Shown: piece after piece, positions 25,919 through 34,967 of the stretch
Position numbering within the stretch: position 1 is the stretch's first letter
Layout: every line of letters begins with the position of its first letter
Source of the DNA: Pseudorhizobium endolithicum
GTDB lineage: Bacteria; Pseudomonadota; Alphaproteobacteria; Rhizobiales; Rhizobiaceae
Length of the DNA stretch: 64,000 bases
Assembly (NCBI RefSeq): GCF_902153245.2
Contig: NZ_CABFWF030000018.1
Span: 345,848-409,847, forward strand
Direction of reading: 5' to 3'
Notes under the pieces: generated by a model
Database searches by the model: none
What the model saw: only the letters and a program-made list of their open reading frames with translations
Told to the model about the DNA's origin: nothing
Program-made: the position numbers and the translations under genes

Positions 25919-26070
25919 CCCGGCGGTCAACCTCGGAGGCCGCAGTCGTCTCGCCTGGCGCCGATGTTCGGCGGCAGCAACCCACAGTCTTTTTGTGGAC
26001 TCGATTCTCGTCTAGCGCAGCCATGCTGTAGCGTGCTTCCAGCATGATCGATTCGTCGGGATGAGACGTC

Positions 26071-27147
26071 TTGTCAGAAGATAAAGACAGTAAAACAGAA
26101 AACCCGACCGCCAAGAAACTGACGGATGCGGCGGCCAAGGGCAATGTCCCCTTCTCCCGCGAAGTGCCGATATTCGCGTCGGCGCTGGCCTTCTACATCT
26201 TTCTCATCTTCTTTCTGCCGTCGGGCGTTGCCGACCTTACGGAAACGCTGAAGGACCTGTTCTCCCAACCGGATCAGTGGCGGCTTGAAAATACGCCCGA
26301 CGTCGTTTCGCTGGGCGTGCATCTTGCGTGGGCGGTGGCAGGCTTCCTGGTTCCCGTCATGCTGCTCTTCGTTCTGTTCGGGCTCGGATCCTCCCTCGCC
26401 CAGAACATGCCGTCGATGGTGCTGGAGCGGATTCGACCCCAGGCTTCGCGCATCTCCCCCAAAAAGGGCTTTGAGCGGATCTACAGCCTTCCCGGACTGG
26501 TGGAATTCCTCAAATCGTTCTTCAAGATCCTGATCGTGTCCGCGATCATGTATTTTGCGTTGCGCGGCGAGTTCTTCGCCACGTTGAATGCAATGTTCTC
26601 CGACCCGCAGGTCATCCTGGTGAAGCTCGACGCCATCGTGCGGAAGATGATGGTGATCATCCTGCTGGCGACGGCGCTTCTGGCAGCTGCGGACGTGGCC
26701 TGGTCCCGTCACCACTGGTTCACCCAACTCAAGATGACCAAGCAGGAAGTGAAGGACGAATACAAGCAGGCCCAGGGCGATCCGCTCGTGAAGTCCCGCC
26801 AGCGCTCTCTGGCGCGCGACCGCGCCCGCCGCCGCATGATGGACAGCGTGCCCCGCGCCACCCTCGTCATCGCCAATCCGACCCATTTCGCCGTGGCGCT
26901 GCGTTATGCCCGGGAAGAGAACGACGCGCCGGTGGTCGTGGCCAAGGGGCAGGACCTGATCGCCCTCAAGATCCGAGAGATCGCCGAGGCAAACGGCATA
27001 CCCGTGTTCGAGGATCCCCCACTCGCCCGCTCCATGTTTGCGCAAGTCTCGGTTGATAGCGTCATTCCGCCAGCCTTCTACAAGGCGGTGGCGGAACTCG
27101 TGCACCGGGTCTATGCCTCCCGGTCGCTCAAGCAACGGACACATTGA
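26071..27147 (+). CDS. flhB: Flagellar export switch protein FlhB
   Basis: Membrane protein of the export gate that switches specificity from hook to filament. 358 aa, starting with TTG at 26071; the resulting N-terminus [18 protein letters not shown] is the family standard, so the rare start codon is well supported. Four membrane helices fill ~30-215. The autocleavage motif NPTH is at ~269-272 ([14 protein letters not shown]). The C-terminal cytoplasmic domain ends [13 protein letters not shown]. Its substrate-switch partner FliK is at 2114. Confidence 0.96.
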   Translation: MSEDKDSKTENPTAKKLTDAAAKGNVPFSREVPIFASALAFYIFLIFFLPSGVADLTETLKDLFSQPDQWRLENTPDVVSLGVHLAWAVAGFLVPVMLLFVLFGLGSSLAQNMPSMVLERIRPQASRISPKKGFERIYSLPGLVEFLKSFFKILIVSAIMYFALRGEFFATLNAMFSDPQVILVKLDAIVRKMMVIILLATALLAAADVAWSRHHWFTQLKMTKQEVKDEYKQAQGDPLVKSRQRSLARDRARRRMMDSVPRATLVIANPTHFAVALRYAREENDAPVVVAKGQDLIALKIREIAEANGIPVFEDPPLARSMFAQVSVDSVIPPAFYKAVAELVHRVYASRSLKQRTH

Positions 27148-27152
27148 GCGCG

Positions 27153-27593
27153 ATGAAAAAATGCGACCACTCTGCGGAACGGGAAAAAATACTGGCCGAG
27201 GCGATCAGTCCGGTGGCAACGGAGCTACGCCTGCTCGATGCCGGTGACCTGATCGCCCTGCTCCGCCTGGAGTGCTACGGGAACCTGGCCGATCTGGTGT
27301 CGTCGGCTGCAGAGCTCTATTTCCATCCGGGCACCGTGAACTTCGGCGCCGGCGGCGAATACGTTCTCGAATGGAGCGGTCAGCCGCAGGTCGTTCTTGA
27401 CCTGGAAATCAAGCCGAAGGGCGTCTCTGTGTATGCCCGTCTCACGCTTGCCGACACCCAAGCCGGCATCGAGATCGACCACATCGCGTTCCAGAGCCCG
27501 GCCGAGGATCCGGCGGACAACACCGCCTTCCTCGAACGCAGCTTGCAGGAAGCGCGCTTCGTCCGCACGCCGCCCATGGCGCTCGCCAGCTAA
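27153..27593 (+). CDS. Conserved hypothetical protein downstream of flhB
   Basis: 146 aa from ATG 27153 (a TTG at 27144 overlapping the flhB stop is also possible). It has no signal peptide or membrane helix. The sequence is acidic and compact: AEAISPVATELRLLDAGDLI, then LYFHPGTVNFGAGGEYVLEW and a short C-terminal helix. It reads like a small soluble alpha/beta protein. It is last in the motA operon and converges with visR, 17 bp apart. Function unknown; position suggests a motility role. Confidence 0.75.
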   Translation: MKKCDHSAEREKILAEAISPVATELRLLDAGDLIALLRLECYGNLADLVSSAAELYFHPGTVNFGAGGEYVLEWSGQPQVVLDLEIKPKGVSVYARLTLADTQAGIEIDHIAFQSPAEDPADNTAFLERSLQEARFVRTPPMALAS

Positions 27594-27610
27594 GGCCGGC
27601 GCCCCCTCCC

Positions 27611-28357
27611 TCAGTTGATATGACCGAGGCGAATGGCCTTGGCGATGGCCTGAATCCTGTTGACGGCATCGAGCTTCATCGTGGCCGAGCCCAGGTAGGC
27701 GTTCACGGTATGGACGGAGAGGCCCAGATTTTCGGCGATTTCCTCGCTGATCCGTCCATCGCCGGCCAGTTGCAGGCAGGCGATCTCCCGCTCGCTCAGG
27801 GTTTGGGCCGGCGCGCTCCGCCGCTCGTCGAGCGCGAGCAGGTCCGTCATGATCTGGCAACTGCGCAGATGCTGCTCCACGATCAGGTCGCTCGTGAGGC
27901 TGAGGGAGCTTGCGGTGAAGAGGACGTAGCCATTCCCCATGGCGCCGAGCCGGATGGGAAAGCCCAGTCCGGAGAACGGCAGCACGTCCGCCGGCAGATG
28001 ATGGAGAAGAGGATTGAACTCCTGAGCCTCGATGAAGCTCATGTGATCCGACCCGGTCCAGGCCACCGGAAACAGCGAGGTCTCGATGTGGTCGAGCATC
28101 AGTTCGCCGTAGCTGCGAATCAGCATCTCGAGCTGTCCGCCGTCCTCCTGCCCCCAGTTTTCTATTTCGCAGACCAGCTTGCGGTTGCCCGGCAACCCGC
28201 CACCGGAAATGCGCAGGAGCGCGAAGTTCCGCGCCCGCAACTGCTTCTGCATGGCCACCAACCTGGGAAAGATGTCGGCGCGGCTCGACGCTCTCTGAAG
28301 ACGCAGATACTGGGCTGACGTCGAAGCCTCCGAGGACATGCCGCGCGTGGATCCCAT
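27611..28357 (-). CDS. visR: LuxR-family flagellar master regulator VisR
   Basis: Acts with VisN as a heterodimer at the top of the rhizobial motility cascade, switching on ftcR/rem. 248 aa from ATG 28357 (28339 possible). N-terminal autoinducer-binding-like domain (~10-165), C-terminal LuxR helix-turn-helix: LSEREIACLQLAGDGRISEE then NLGLSVHTVNAYLGSATMKL. The frame is open a further 16 codons into visN, but those give a poor N-terminus. It follows visN by 16 bp. Confidence 0.93.
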   Translation of the reverse strand: MGSTRGMSSEASTSAQYLRLQRASSRADIFPRLVAMQKQLRARNFALLRISGGGLPGNRKLVCEIENWGQEDGGQLEMLIRSYGELMLDHIETSLFPVAWTGSDHMSFIEAQEFNPLLHHLPADVLPFSGLGFPIRLGAMGNGYVLFTASSLSLTSDLIVEQHLRSCQIMTDLLALDERRSAPAQTLSEREIACLQLAGDGRISEEIAENLGLSVHTVNAYLGSATMKLDAVNRIQAIAKAIRLGHIN

Positions 28358-28373
28358 GGATGCAGTGATTTCC

Positions 28374-29111
28374 CTAGACAAGATTGTTGCGCACCGCGTA
28401 GGCAATCGCCTCCGACCGGGTTTTCGTCCCCGTCTTCCGCATCACGCTTGTTATGTAGTTGTTGATCGTATTGCGGGATATCCCGAGGATCATGGCGATC
28501 TCATCGCTGGTCTTGCCTTCGGCGATCCAGAACAGGCATTCGAGCTCGCGTTCCGTCAGTTCGAAATCGCGCTCCGCCTTGTTGGACATCTGCTCGGACG
28601 AACTCGCCGCATAGGCGGCCAGGAGGCCGAGCTCCCGAAGACGTTCCTGCGACAGGATCAGGCCTTCGGTGAACAGCAACAGAAGCATGTAGCGCGTCCG
28701 GCCGACACACAGGCCGAGGGAACAGTATTGCCGGCTGATACTGCCCGGCACGATCACGTCATCGGGCAGGAGAGAGAAGCCGGGGGTGAACAGGGAGAGG
28801 CATTTCTCCAACTCGCTCGACTTCGCATAGTTGCTGGCAATTTCCGGCGCCACGCGCCGGACGAGATCGAATGGCCAGTCGGAGGATACGATGTAGTCAA
28901 GCCCCTGCTCCTGGATGAGATCGCAACGGGCCAGAAGGAAGTGGGCAGCGCCGACATAGTCCGAAAGAAGGTGCAGGGTTGCCGGAACATCATGCGACTG
29001 GACCGCTAGTGCGAGTTTTCGGACCAGTTGTTCTCGGGAGGGAGGTTCGGGCAACGCGTCGCCCTCGATCCGGGATGAGTCTGCAACTGCCCTCATTCCA
29101 GAGAACTCCAT
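28374..29111 (-). CDS. visN: LuxR-family flagellar master regulator VisN
   Basis: Partner of VisR. 245 aa from the ATG at 29111, preceded by GAAGG; a GTG at 29123 is in frame but sits directly on GAGGG. The C-terminal HTH is clear: LTERELECLFWIAEGKTSDE ... LGISRNTINNYITSVMRKTG. The N-terminal ligand-binding-like domain has no catalytic motif. Both vis genes share a promoter in the 217 bp left of the fliF terminator. Orphan regulators without an adjacent luxI. Confidence 0.93.
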   Translation of the reverse strand: MEFSGMRAVADSSRIEGDALPEPPSREQLVRKLALAVQSHDVPATLHLLSDYVGAAHFLLARCDLIQEQGLDYIVSSDWPFDLVRRVAPEIASNYAKSSELEKCLSLFTPGFSLLPDDVIVPGSISRQYCSLGLCVGRTRYMLLLLFTEGLILSQERLRELGLLAAYAASSSEQMSNKAERDFELTERELECLFWIAEGKTSDEIAMILGISRNTINNYITSVMRKTGTKTRSEAIAYAVRNNLV

Positions 29112-29328
29112 GTGCGCCTTCACCCCTCAGCAATCATGGCTGGCAAACCACATGAACGGTTTCGTCTCCAATTCTGCAGCGGTTTACTCCCATCGTCCGA
29201 CGAATCACAGTCATTCTAGAAAAGACGGATCGAATTTCCACGCCCCAGGCGCGTCCCGATAGTGAGGCAGTCCGCAACTGTATGCAAGCCGGGCCACGGT
29301 TTCCGCCAACCCTCGGGGATGCCTGAAT

Positions 29329-29356
29329 AAAAAAGGGCCGGCTCGAGAGCCGGCCC
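29329..29356 (-). terminator. Rho-independent terminator of the che-fliF operon
   Basis: Perfect 10-bp stem GGGCCGGCTC/GAGCCGGCCC (29335-29344 with 29347-29356) with a minimal loop, followed on the minus strand by TTTTTTATT. It lies 28 bp past the fliF stop. Confidence 0.95.
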
Positions 29357-29384
29357 CAGCAGTAACAATGTCGTGAGAGCGGGA

Positions 29385-31064
29385 TCAGGCGGCCTGATCG
29401 ACTGCCCATTTGCGGAGGATCTTGGCGGCGCGCTCTTCGCTGATCTCCACCATCCGCGCAAGACGCCGCTCCGGTCCTTCCTTGACCCGGCGGTTAAAGC
29501 CGCCATCGTCGTCGCCCATTCCCAACAGGTCGTCGGTGCTGTCGAAGCCGAAGTCCGCCCCGAAGCCCTCCATGAGCGACCCTCCGCCGGAGGCCGGCGA
29601 GAAGTCCGGCAGCTCAAGCCCGGCACTGTCGGCGGACAGTTCCGTCGAGGCCGTCGCGGCGCCGCCGACGGTGCGGACGAGCGGCCGAAGTCCGAGCCAG
29701 ACCACCAGGAAGGCGACCACGACGAAGGCGAGCGAGTTGATGATGCCGCCCAGGTTGCGGCTGAGCACTTCGGTAACGCCGGGACCGGACGCGGCCTCTT
29801 CGAGAAGTTGCGACTCCAGGAAGTCCATCGCCGTCAGGGTAACCAGATCGCCGCGCTCCGGATTGAGGCCTGCAGCGGAGGTGACGATCTTCTGCATTTC
29901 GGCCAGGTAGGCATCGATCTTCGCCTGATCGACGGGCTCGCCGACCATCTGCGCTATGCGCCCCCTGTTGACCACCACCGCGACCGACAGCTTCTCGATC
30001 TTGTAGCTGTTGCGTACGGTGGCGACCGTCTTGCTGTTGATCTCGTAGTTGGTCTGTTCTTCCTTCTTGTCGGACTGATCCGACGACTGCGGCCCACCTG
30101 CCGCACCGGCCTCGGGTGCCGCCTGCGGCACGTTCTGCTCGACGGTGGCGGCAGAATCGTTCTGGCTCTGCTGCGAGCGCTGCTCTTCCTTGGTAATGCG
30201 TACCGAGCGCTCCACGCGGGATTCAGGATCGTAGATCGTCTCCTGGATCTGCTGGCTGTCGGTGTTGAGGTTCGCGGTGACGCTGGAGCGGAAGTTGTCC
30301 ATCCCGAGGAACGGGGCCAGCGCCTTGTCGATGTTGGTTTCGAGCTCCTGCTGGACCGACTGGACGATGTTGAGGGAGCGGTTGAGCTCGCTGTTTCCGT
30401 ATTCGTCGCCGGCGGCGAGGAGCTGTCCGGTGGAATCGAGAACCGTCACGTCGTCGACTTCGAGACCGGGAACGGCCGAGGCGACGAGATGACGAATGGA
30501 CGAAGCGGCCTTGCGGCCGGTGCTTGTGCTGGCACGGATCATCACCGACGCCGTGGGCTTCTGCTCGCCGCGCCGGAAGTTGCCGACATCGGGCATGACG
30601 ATGTGCACCCTCGCCGCCGCCACGCCACTGATCTGCTGGATGGAACGGCCGATCTCGCCTTCCAGCGCACGTACGCGCGTGACTTCCTGCATGAAGGAGG
30701 TGAGCCCGAGGGAACCGACGTTGTCGAACAGTTCATAACCCGCATTGGCGCTGTTCGGCAGGCCGCGCTCGGCCAACAGAAGGCGCGCCTTGCCCGTCAT
30801 CCCGACAGGTACCTGGATGCTTGTACCGTCCGTTCCGACGGCGAAATCCAGGCCCGCCTCGGCGAGAGCGATGCTAACCTGATTGAGATCGGTCGTCTCG
30901 AGCCCGACGTAGAGCGTCTCGTATGCGGGCTTGTTGACGTAGAAGGCTGCGGCAAGAACCAGAGCGACGGAAACGGCACCCACTCCCGCAAGGGCAATAA
31001 GCTTGGTCTGGCCCAGCTTGGCCAGATTATTGAAAACTTGAGAGAATTGAGCCAACAGATTCAT
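29385..31064 (-). CDS. fliF: Flagellar MS-ring protein FliF
   Basis: Inner membrane ring on which the basal body is built. 559 aa from ATG 31064 (MNLLAQFSQVFNNLAKLG), with GGGA ahead; the frame extends six codons further without support. Two membrane helices: ~25-45 (IALAGVGAVSVALVLAAAFY) and ~430-450 (IINSLAFVVVAFLVVWLGL). Ring-building motifs lie between, e.g. ARVHIVMPDVGNFRRGEQKP. The C-terminal FliG-binding tail is RMVEISEERAAKILRKWAVD. It is the last gene of the chemotaxis operon. Confidence 0.97.
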   Translation of the reverse strand: MNLLAQFSQVFNNLAKLGQTKLIALAGVGAVSVALVLAAAFYVNKPAYETLYVGLETTDLNQVSIALAEAGLDFAVGTDGTSIQVPVGMTGKARLLLAERGLPNSANAGYELFDNVGSLGLTSFMQEVTRVRALEGEIGRSIQQISGVAAARVHIVMPDVGNFRRGEQKPTASVMIRASTSTGRKAASSIRHLVASAVPGLEVDDVTVLDSTGQLLAAGDEYGNSELNRSLNIVQSVQQELETNIDKALAPFLGMDNFRSSVTANLNTDSQQIQETIYDPESRVERSVRITKEEQRSQQSQNDSAATVEQNVPQAAPEAGAAGGPQSSDQSDKKEEQTNYEINSKTVATVRNSYKIEKLSVAVVVNRGRIAQMVGEPVDQAKIDAYLAEMQKIVTSAAGLNPERGDLVTLTAMDFLESQLLEEAASGPGVTEVLSRNLGGIINSLAFVVVAFLVVWLGLRPLVRTVGGAATASTELSADSAGLELPDFSPASGGGSLMEGFGADFGFDSTDDLLGMGDDDGGFNRRVKEGPERRLARMVEISEERAAKILRKWAVDQAA

Positions 31065-31198
31065 TCTGTTCCCACATCGCAAACTCGGATCAGGCTTATG
31101 CCCATGCCCACCCTATGCAACGAAGCTTGTGCGAGCGTTTCCGGATTGTGATGTATGGCTGCCGGCTGGCGGTCAGAATCCCGTGGGAACGTACCGAC

Positions 31199-31588
31199 TC
31201 AGAAGAAGTCGAAGTCGCCCGCCGCCTTGCTCAAGGGTTGGCTGTGGCCATGGCGGACGCCGGTGGCAAGGGCCTTGTGCATATCTGCGAGCTTGACGAG
31301 GCTGAGGGCGGTCGAGACGTCGACCATCCAGTCTTCGGGTATCGTGCCCGTGATCGTATCGACGAACTCCGCCAGTCCGCGCGTCTTCTGCACGGCCAGG
31401 TCTATGCCCTGCAGTACCTTGATGCTGTCGGGATGCTCCATGATGTTGGCACCGCCGAGTTCCAGCAACTGCGGCTCTACGCGCTCGATCAGATAGGCGA
31501 CATCGTGCAGTTCCGAGACGAGGCGCATCAGGACCTCCGGAAGAGACTGTTCGAGGGAAGCGTCCAGCGGCTTCAAAGTGTCGGTCAT
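31199..31588 (-). CDS. cheT: Chemotaxis protein CheT (CheZ-like, rhizobial)
   Basis: 129 aa from ATG 31588. Helical protein; one helix carries GIDLAVQKTR, containing D63-L-A-V-Q67, which matches the DxxxQ phosphatase motif of CheZ. The C-terminus ends AAGDFDFF, an acidic-aromatic tail like the CheY-binding ends of CheZ. In Sinorhizobium the product of the gene between cheD and fliF has been studied as CheT, with roles in signal termination and adaptation; that is from memory of the literature. It is preceded by cheD and followed by 134 bp before fliF. Confidence 0.85.
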   Translation of the reverse strand: MTDTLKPLDASLEQSLPEVLMRLVSELHDVAYLIERVEPQLLELGGANIMEHPDSIKVLQGIDLAVQKTRGLAEFVDTITGTIPEDWMVDVSTALSLVKLADMHKALATGVRHGHSQPLSKAAGDFDFF

Positions 31589-31616
31589 GGCTTTCCTCAC
31601 GTCCCGGAGGGACTGA

Positions 31617-32168
31617 TCAAAAGAATTCAATAGAGCTCTCGACTGGCTTCGGCGTCCGAACCGGACGCTGCTCGAGAGCAACGGTCTTCTGCGTTTCGGC
31701 ACCGGTGAGCGGGTATTGGCGAGCCCTTCCGCTTACCGGCCAGTATTCAAGTTTCCGCCCATGCTCTCCGCCCGTCGACGAACCGACAATCGGGATTCCT
31801 TCGTCCTTCAGGAACTGTGCGGCGAAGGCAGCATTCTGCTCGCCGACATTGGAGAAGCTCGCAATGGTCTTGGCGCCCCCGAATATTTTCGCCTCCAATC
31901 GGTCACGGCGCGCACCGCGCTTCAACAGGCCGTTGATCAGCAGTTCCATCAGGTGGACGCCGTACCGCGTGGCATCGCCACCGGAGGACATCGCGTCGCT
32001 GGATCCGGGAAGGAGAAAATGATTCATGCCGCCGACACCGGCAACGGGGTCACGAAGGCAGGCAGCCACGCAGGAACCCAGGATCGTCGACAGGACAACC
32101 TCCGGATCGTCGACGACCTTGTATTCGCCCTGGATGATGTGGACCCGCTTGGCGGCGGCCTCACTCAT
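31617..32168 (-). CDS. cheD: Chemoreceptor glutamine deamidase CheD
   Basis: Deamidates Gln in chemoreceptors and aids adaptation. 183 aa. Catalytic Cys33 in [14 protein letters not shown] and His50 in [10 protein letters not shown] are present; [19 protein letters not shown] is also family sequence. The C-terminus ends SSIEFF, similar to the tail of the neighbouring CheT. It starts in an ATGA overlap with cheY2. Confidence 0.96.
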   Translation of the reverse strand: MSEAAAKRVHIIQGEYKVVDDPEVVLSTILGSCVAACLRDPVAGVGGMNHFLLPGSSDAMSSGGDATRYGVHLMELLINGLLKRGARRDRLEAKIFGGAKTIASFSNVGEQNAAFAAQFLKDEGIPIVGSSTGGEHGRKLEYWPVSGRARQYPLTGAETQKTVALEQRPVRTPKPVESSIEFF

Positions 32169-32554
32169 TTAAGCGCTCCGAACACTGCCTCGATCGCAGC
32201 CTTCATCTTCTCGATCGTGAACGGCTTCGCGAGAACGTTGTTGGCGCCAAGTTGCGCCGCCTTCTGAACCAGCGCGCGGTCACCCTGCGCGGTGAGGATG
32301 ATAAAGGCGGCCTTCTTGGTGTTGGGGTTGCTTCGGACCGCCTGCAGCAGTCCGAGACCGTCCATCTTCGGCATGTTGAAGTCCGAGATCACCAGGTGAT
32401 GCGGCTGCTCGTACATGATCTTCATGCCCTGCTCGCCATCGCCGGCGGCAGTGATCTGCTTGAAGCCCAGCTGTGTCAGGGCATCGCTGAGCAGCAGGCG
32501 GCTGGTAACCTGATCGTCGACGATCAGAACTTTGATCTTTTCAGCGAGTGACAT
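32165..32554 (-). CDS. cheY2: Chemotaxis response regulator CheY2 (main output)
   Basis: 129 aa receiver domain. Acidic pocket DD at 13-14, phospho-acceptor Asp58 ([13 protein letters not shown]), Thr in IILTAQG and Lys in LAKPF. In rhizobia CheY2-P binds the motor to slow rotation while CheY1 serves as phosphate sink. Gene order between cheB and cheD identifies it as CheY2. Confidence 0.96.
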   Translation of the reverse strand: MSLAEKIKVLIVDDQVTSRLLLSDALTQLGFKQITAAGDGEQGMKIMYEQPHHLVISDFNMPKMDGLGLLQAVRSNPNTKKAAFIILTAQGDRALVQKAAQLGANNVLAKPFTIEKMKAAIEAVFGALK

Positions 32555-33594
32555 TATTCGGTACCTTCTTTCCGGGCAGCAGTTAGTTTCAGAATTTCCT
32601 CGCCGATGGAGCCGAGCGGCAGTTGCTGCTCGACGGCGCCAATCTCCTGGGCGACACGCGGCATTCCGTAGACCACGCAGGTCTTCTCGTTCTGGCCGAT
32701 GGTCCGGGCGCCTGCCTTGCGCATCCTGAGCAGGCCTGATGCACCGTCTCGGCCCATCCCGGTGAGAATGACGCCGACGGCGTTGCGCCCTGCCAGAGAC
32801 GCCACCGAGTCGAACAGTACGTCCACGGAAGGCCTGTGGCCGTTGACGGGCTCGCGCTCCATCAGGCGGCAGGAGGGCGCGGAGGGGTTGACGACCTCGA
32901 GATGCCTTTCGCCGCCGGGGGCGAGATAGATCTTGCCGATCTCCAGCCGCGCCCCGTCGGTTGCCTCCTCCACGACCGGCGCACAGAGGCGGTTGAGCCG
33001 TTCTGCAAAGCTCTTCGTGAAGGTCGGGGGCATGTGCTGGGTGATCACCGTCGGCGGACAGTTTTTCGGAAACTTCTGCAGCACCGCGATCAGCGCCTCG
33101 ACGCCACCGGTGGACGAGCCGATCGCGACGACCTTGCGGCCCACGCGATATTCGGCGGCAGGGGTGATGGCCGGGGCCGGCGGCGAAACGTGCCGGCGCA
33201 AGCCTGAACGAGCTGCCGCCTTGACCTTCTCGGCCAGATCCATGAACGGGCGGATGTCACCGGGCGCCGGCTTGCCGACGCAATCGAAGGCGCCGATCTC
33301 CAGCGCCGCCAGGGTCGCATTCGCGCCGTGGTGGGTCATCGTCGAGACCATGATGACCGGCATCGGTCTGAGCCGCATGATCTTCTCGAGGAATTCGAGG
33401 CCGTTCATGTTCGGCATTTCGATGTCGAGCGTCACGACATCCGGATTGAGTTCCTTGATCGCCGCACGGGCCTCCAGGGCGTCGCCCGCCTGGCCGACGA
33501 CGTTGACCTCCGGATCGGAGTTCAGGACGGCCGTGATGAGGCCCCGCATGGTGGGCGAATCGTCAACGACGAGAACACGTGCCGGTGCGCTCAT
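32554..33594 (-). CDS. cheB: Chemoreceptor methylesterase/deamidase CheB
   Basis: 346 aa. N-terminal receiver with Asp57 ([13 protein letters not shown]) and a C-terminal methylesterase domain with the triad Ser161 (GSSTGG), His187 (ITQHMPP) and Asp283 (TGMGRDG). The linker (~125-150) is Pro/Ala-rich. It removes methyl groups added by CheR. It overlaps both cheR and cheY2 by a few bases. Confidence 0.97.
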   Translation of the reverse strand: MSAPARVLVVDDSPTMRGLITAVLNSDPEVNVVGQAGDALEARAAIKELNPDVVTLDIEMPNMNGLEFLEKIMRLRPMPVIMVSTMTHHGANATLAALEIGAFDCVGKPAPGDIRPFMDLAEKVKAAARSGLRRHVSPPAPAITPAAEYRVGRKVVAIGSSTGGVEALIAVLQKFPKNCPPTVITQHMPPTFTKSFAERLNRLCAPVVEEATDGARLEIGKIYLAPGGERHLEVVNPSAPSCRLMEREPVNGHRPSVDVLFDSVASLAGRNAVGVILTGMGRDGASGLLRMRKAGARTIGQNEKTCVVYGMPRVAQEIGAVEQQLPLGSIGEEILKLTAARKEGTE

Positions 33595-34499
33595 GTCCGC
33601 CTCCCCGTGCCCGCGCCCGTATACCGGTAGGTGGTGATGCCGATGTTGTCGAAGTGGTTCTTGGCGTCACCGGAAACCCGTTCGGAATGGCCGATGTAGA
33701 GGTGGCCCCCTTCGGGAAGCAGGGCGGCGAAGCGCGACCAGATCTTCATCTGGGTCGGCTCGTCGAAGTAGATCACGACGTTGCGGCAGAAGATCACGTC
33801 GAACTTGCCCTTGAATGGCCATTGGGCCATCAGGTTGAGTTCGTTGAACGTGATGAGCTTCTTCAGCCTTTCATCGACCTGGAACTTGCGGCGCCCGGCG
33901 ACGTCCACCTCACGGAAATACTGCTTTCGCACCTGGGGCGATACGGTTTCGAGAGCGTTCTCGTCGTAGACCCCGGCCCGTGCCTGCGCGAGGATCTTGG
34001 GATCGATGTCGGTCGCGAGGATCTTGAAGTCGTAGTCCGCCGCGTTCGGCAGCAGGGAGAGGACGGTGAGCGCGATCGAATAGGGTTCCTGCCCGTCGGA
34101 GCAGGCGGCAGACCAGATGCGCACGCGCCCGCCTGACTTCGCCCGGGCGATCAGGCCCGGAAGGACCTCGTCCCTCAGGTGCTCGAAATGGTGGTTTTCC
34201 CGGAAGAAACGGGTGAAATTCGTCGTCAGGTGCGACAGCATCTCCCGGCGCGCGGCTGCGCCTTCCGGCGAACCGACGAGGGCGCAGTATTCGCGAAATC
34301 CCTTCAGCCCCAGGGCGCGGATGTGCTTGGAGAGCCTCGAATAAACGAGCGAGGCCTTGGAATCGTTCAGATAGATTCCGGCATCCGAATAGATCATTGC
34401 GGCAATTTCCGACAGATCACGGCGGGTCAGCGGATATTCGCCGCTTGCCATGATCTCGTCCGGTGACTGCCGGGCATCGACTGCGCCCATAGGCATCAT
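33591..34499 (-). CDS. cheR: Chemoreceptor methyltransferase CheR
   Basis: 302 aa. N-terminal helical domain with [19 protein letters not shown], then the SAM-binding domain [39 protein letters not shown] and a late [13 protein letters not shown], all standard for CheR. Several Met codons crowd the start (34499, 34496, 34490); the first is kept because it overlaps the cheW stop. Confidence 0.97.
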   Translation of the reverse strand: MMPMGAVDARQSPDEIMASGEYPLTRRDLSEIAAMIYSDAGIYLNDSKASLVYSRLSKHIRALGLKGFREYCALVGSPEGAAARREMLSHLTTNFTRFFRENHHFEHLRDEVLPGLIARAKSGGRVRIWSAACSDGQEPYSIALTVLSLLPNAADYDFKILATDIDPKILAQARAGVYDENALETVSPQVRKQYFREVDVAGRRKFQVDERLKKLITFNELNLMAQWPFKGKFDVIFCRNVVIYFDEPTQMKIWSRFAALLPEGGHLYIGHSERVSGDAKNHFDNIGITTYRYTGAGTGRRT

Positions 34500-34963
34500 G
34501 CAGCTTCACTTTCCGTTTCGGGGAAGAGACTGTCGAGTTCGATCATGCAGATCATCCGCTTGTCGATCGCGAGTATCCCTCGGGCATACTGTTTCTCCAG
34601 GTCCGAAGACACCTCCGGCACCGGCTGGATATTATCCTCGGTAATCGTAAGGATATCGGAAACGGCCTCGACCAGAAGGCCGACGACGCGGCTCTTCACC
34701 TGCGCCACGATGATGACGTGACGGGCCGAGGGCTCGGCCTCTTTCATTCCCAGCCTTGCCGAAAGATCGACGATCGGAAGCACGGCGCCGCGGAGGTTGA
34801 TGACGCCCATCACGTAAGGCGGCGCATGCGGCAACGGAGTGGCCTGCGTCCAGCCCCGTATTTCCCGCACCGACATGATGTTCACACAGAACTCCTGATC
34901 GCCAATGCGAAACGCGATCAGTTCACGACTTCCTTGGAGCGTGTTTTTCACGGCATACGACAT
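34496..34963 (-). CDS. cheW: Chemotaxis adaptor CheW
   Basis: 155 aa coupling protein linking receptors to CheA. Typical CheW fold: LIAFRIGDQEFCVNIMSVRE, PYVMGVINLRGAVLPIVDLS, RVVGLLVEAVSDILTITEDN. It lies between cheA and cheR. Its presence inside the operon is a Sinorhizobium-like feature. Confidence 0.97.
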   Translation of the reverse strand: MSYAVKNTLQGSRELIAFRIGDQEFCVNIMSVREIRGWTQATPLPHAPPYVMGVINLRGAVLPIVDLSARLGMKEAEPSARHVIIVAQVKSRVVGLLVEAVSDILTITEDNIQPVPEVSSDLEKQYARGILAIDKRMICMIELDSLFPETESEAA

Positions 34964-34967
34964 ACAA

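Noticed and set aside
25970..26000. Hairpin CCACA...TGTGG after fliG as a terminator
   Set aside because: Short 5-bp stem, T run inside the loop rather than after it; flhB likely cotranscribed.
29373..31151. 592-codon open frame on plus, antisense to fliF
   Set aside because: Arg/His/Asp-rich nonsense composition; fliF on minus is unmistakable.
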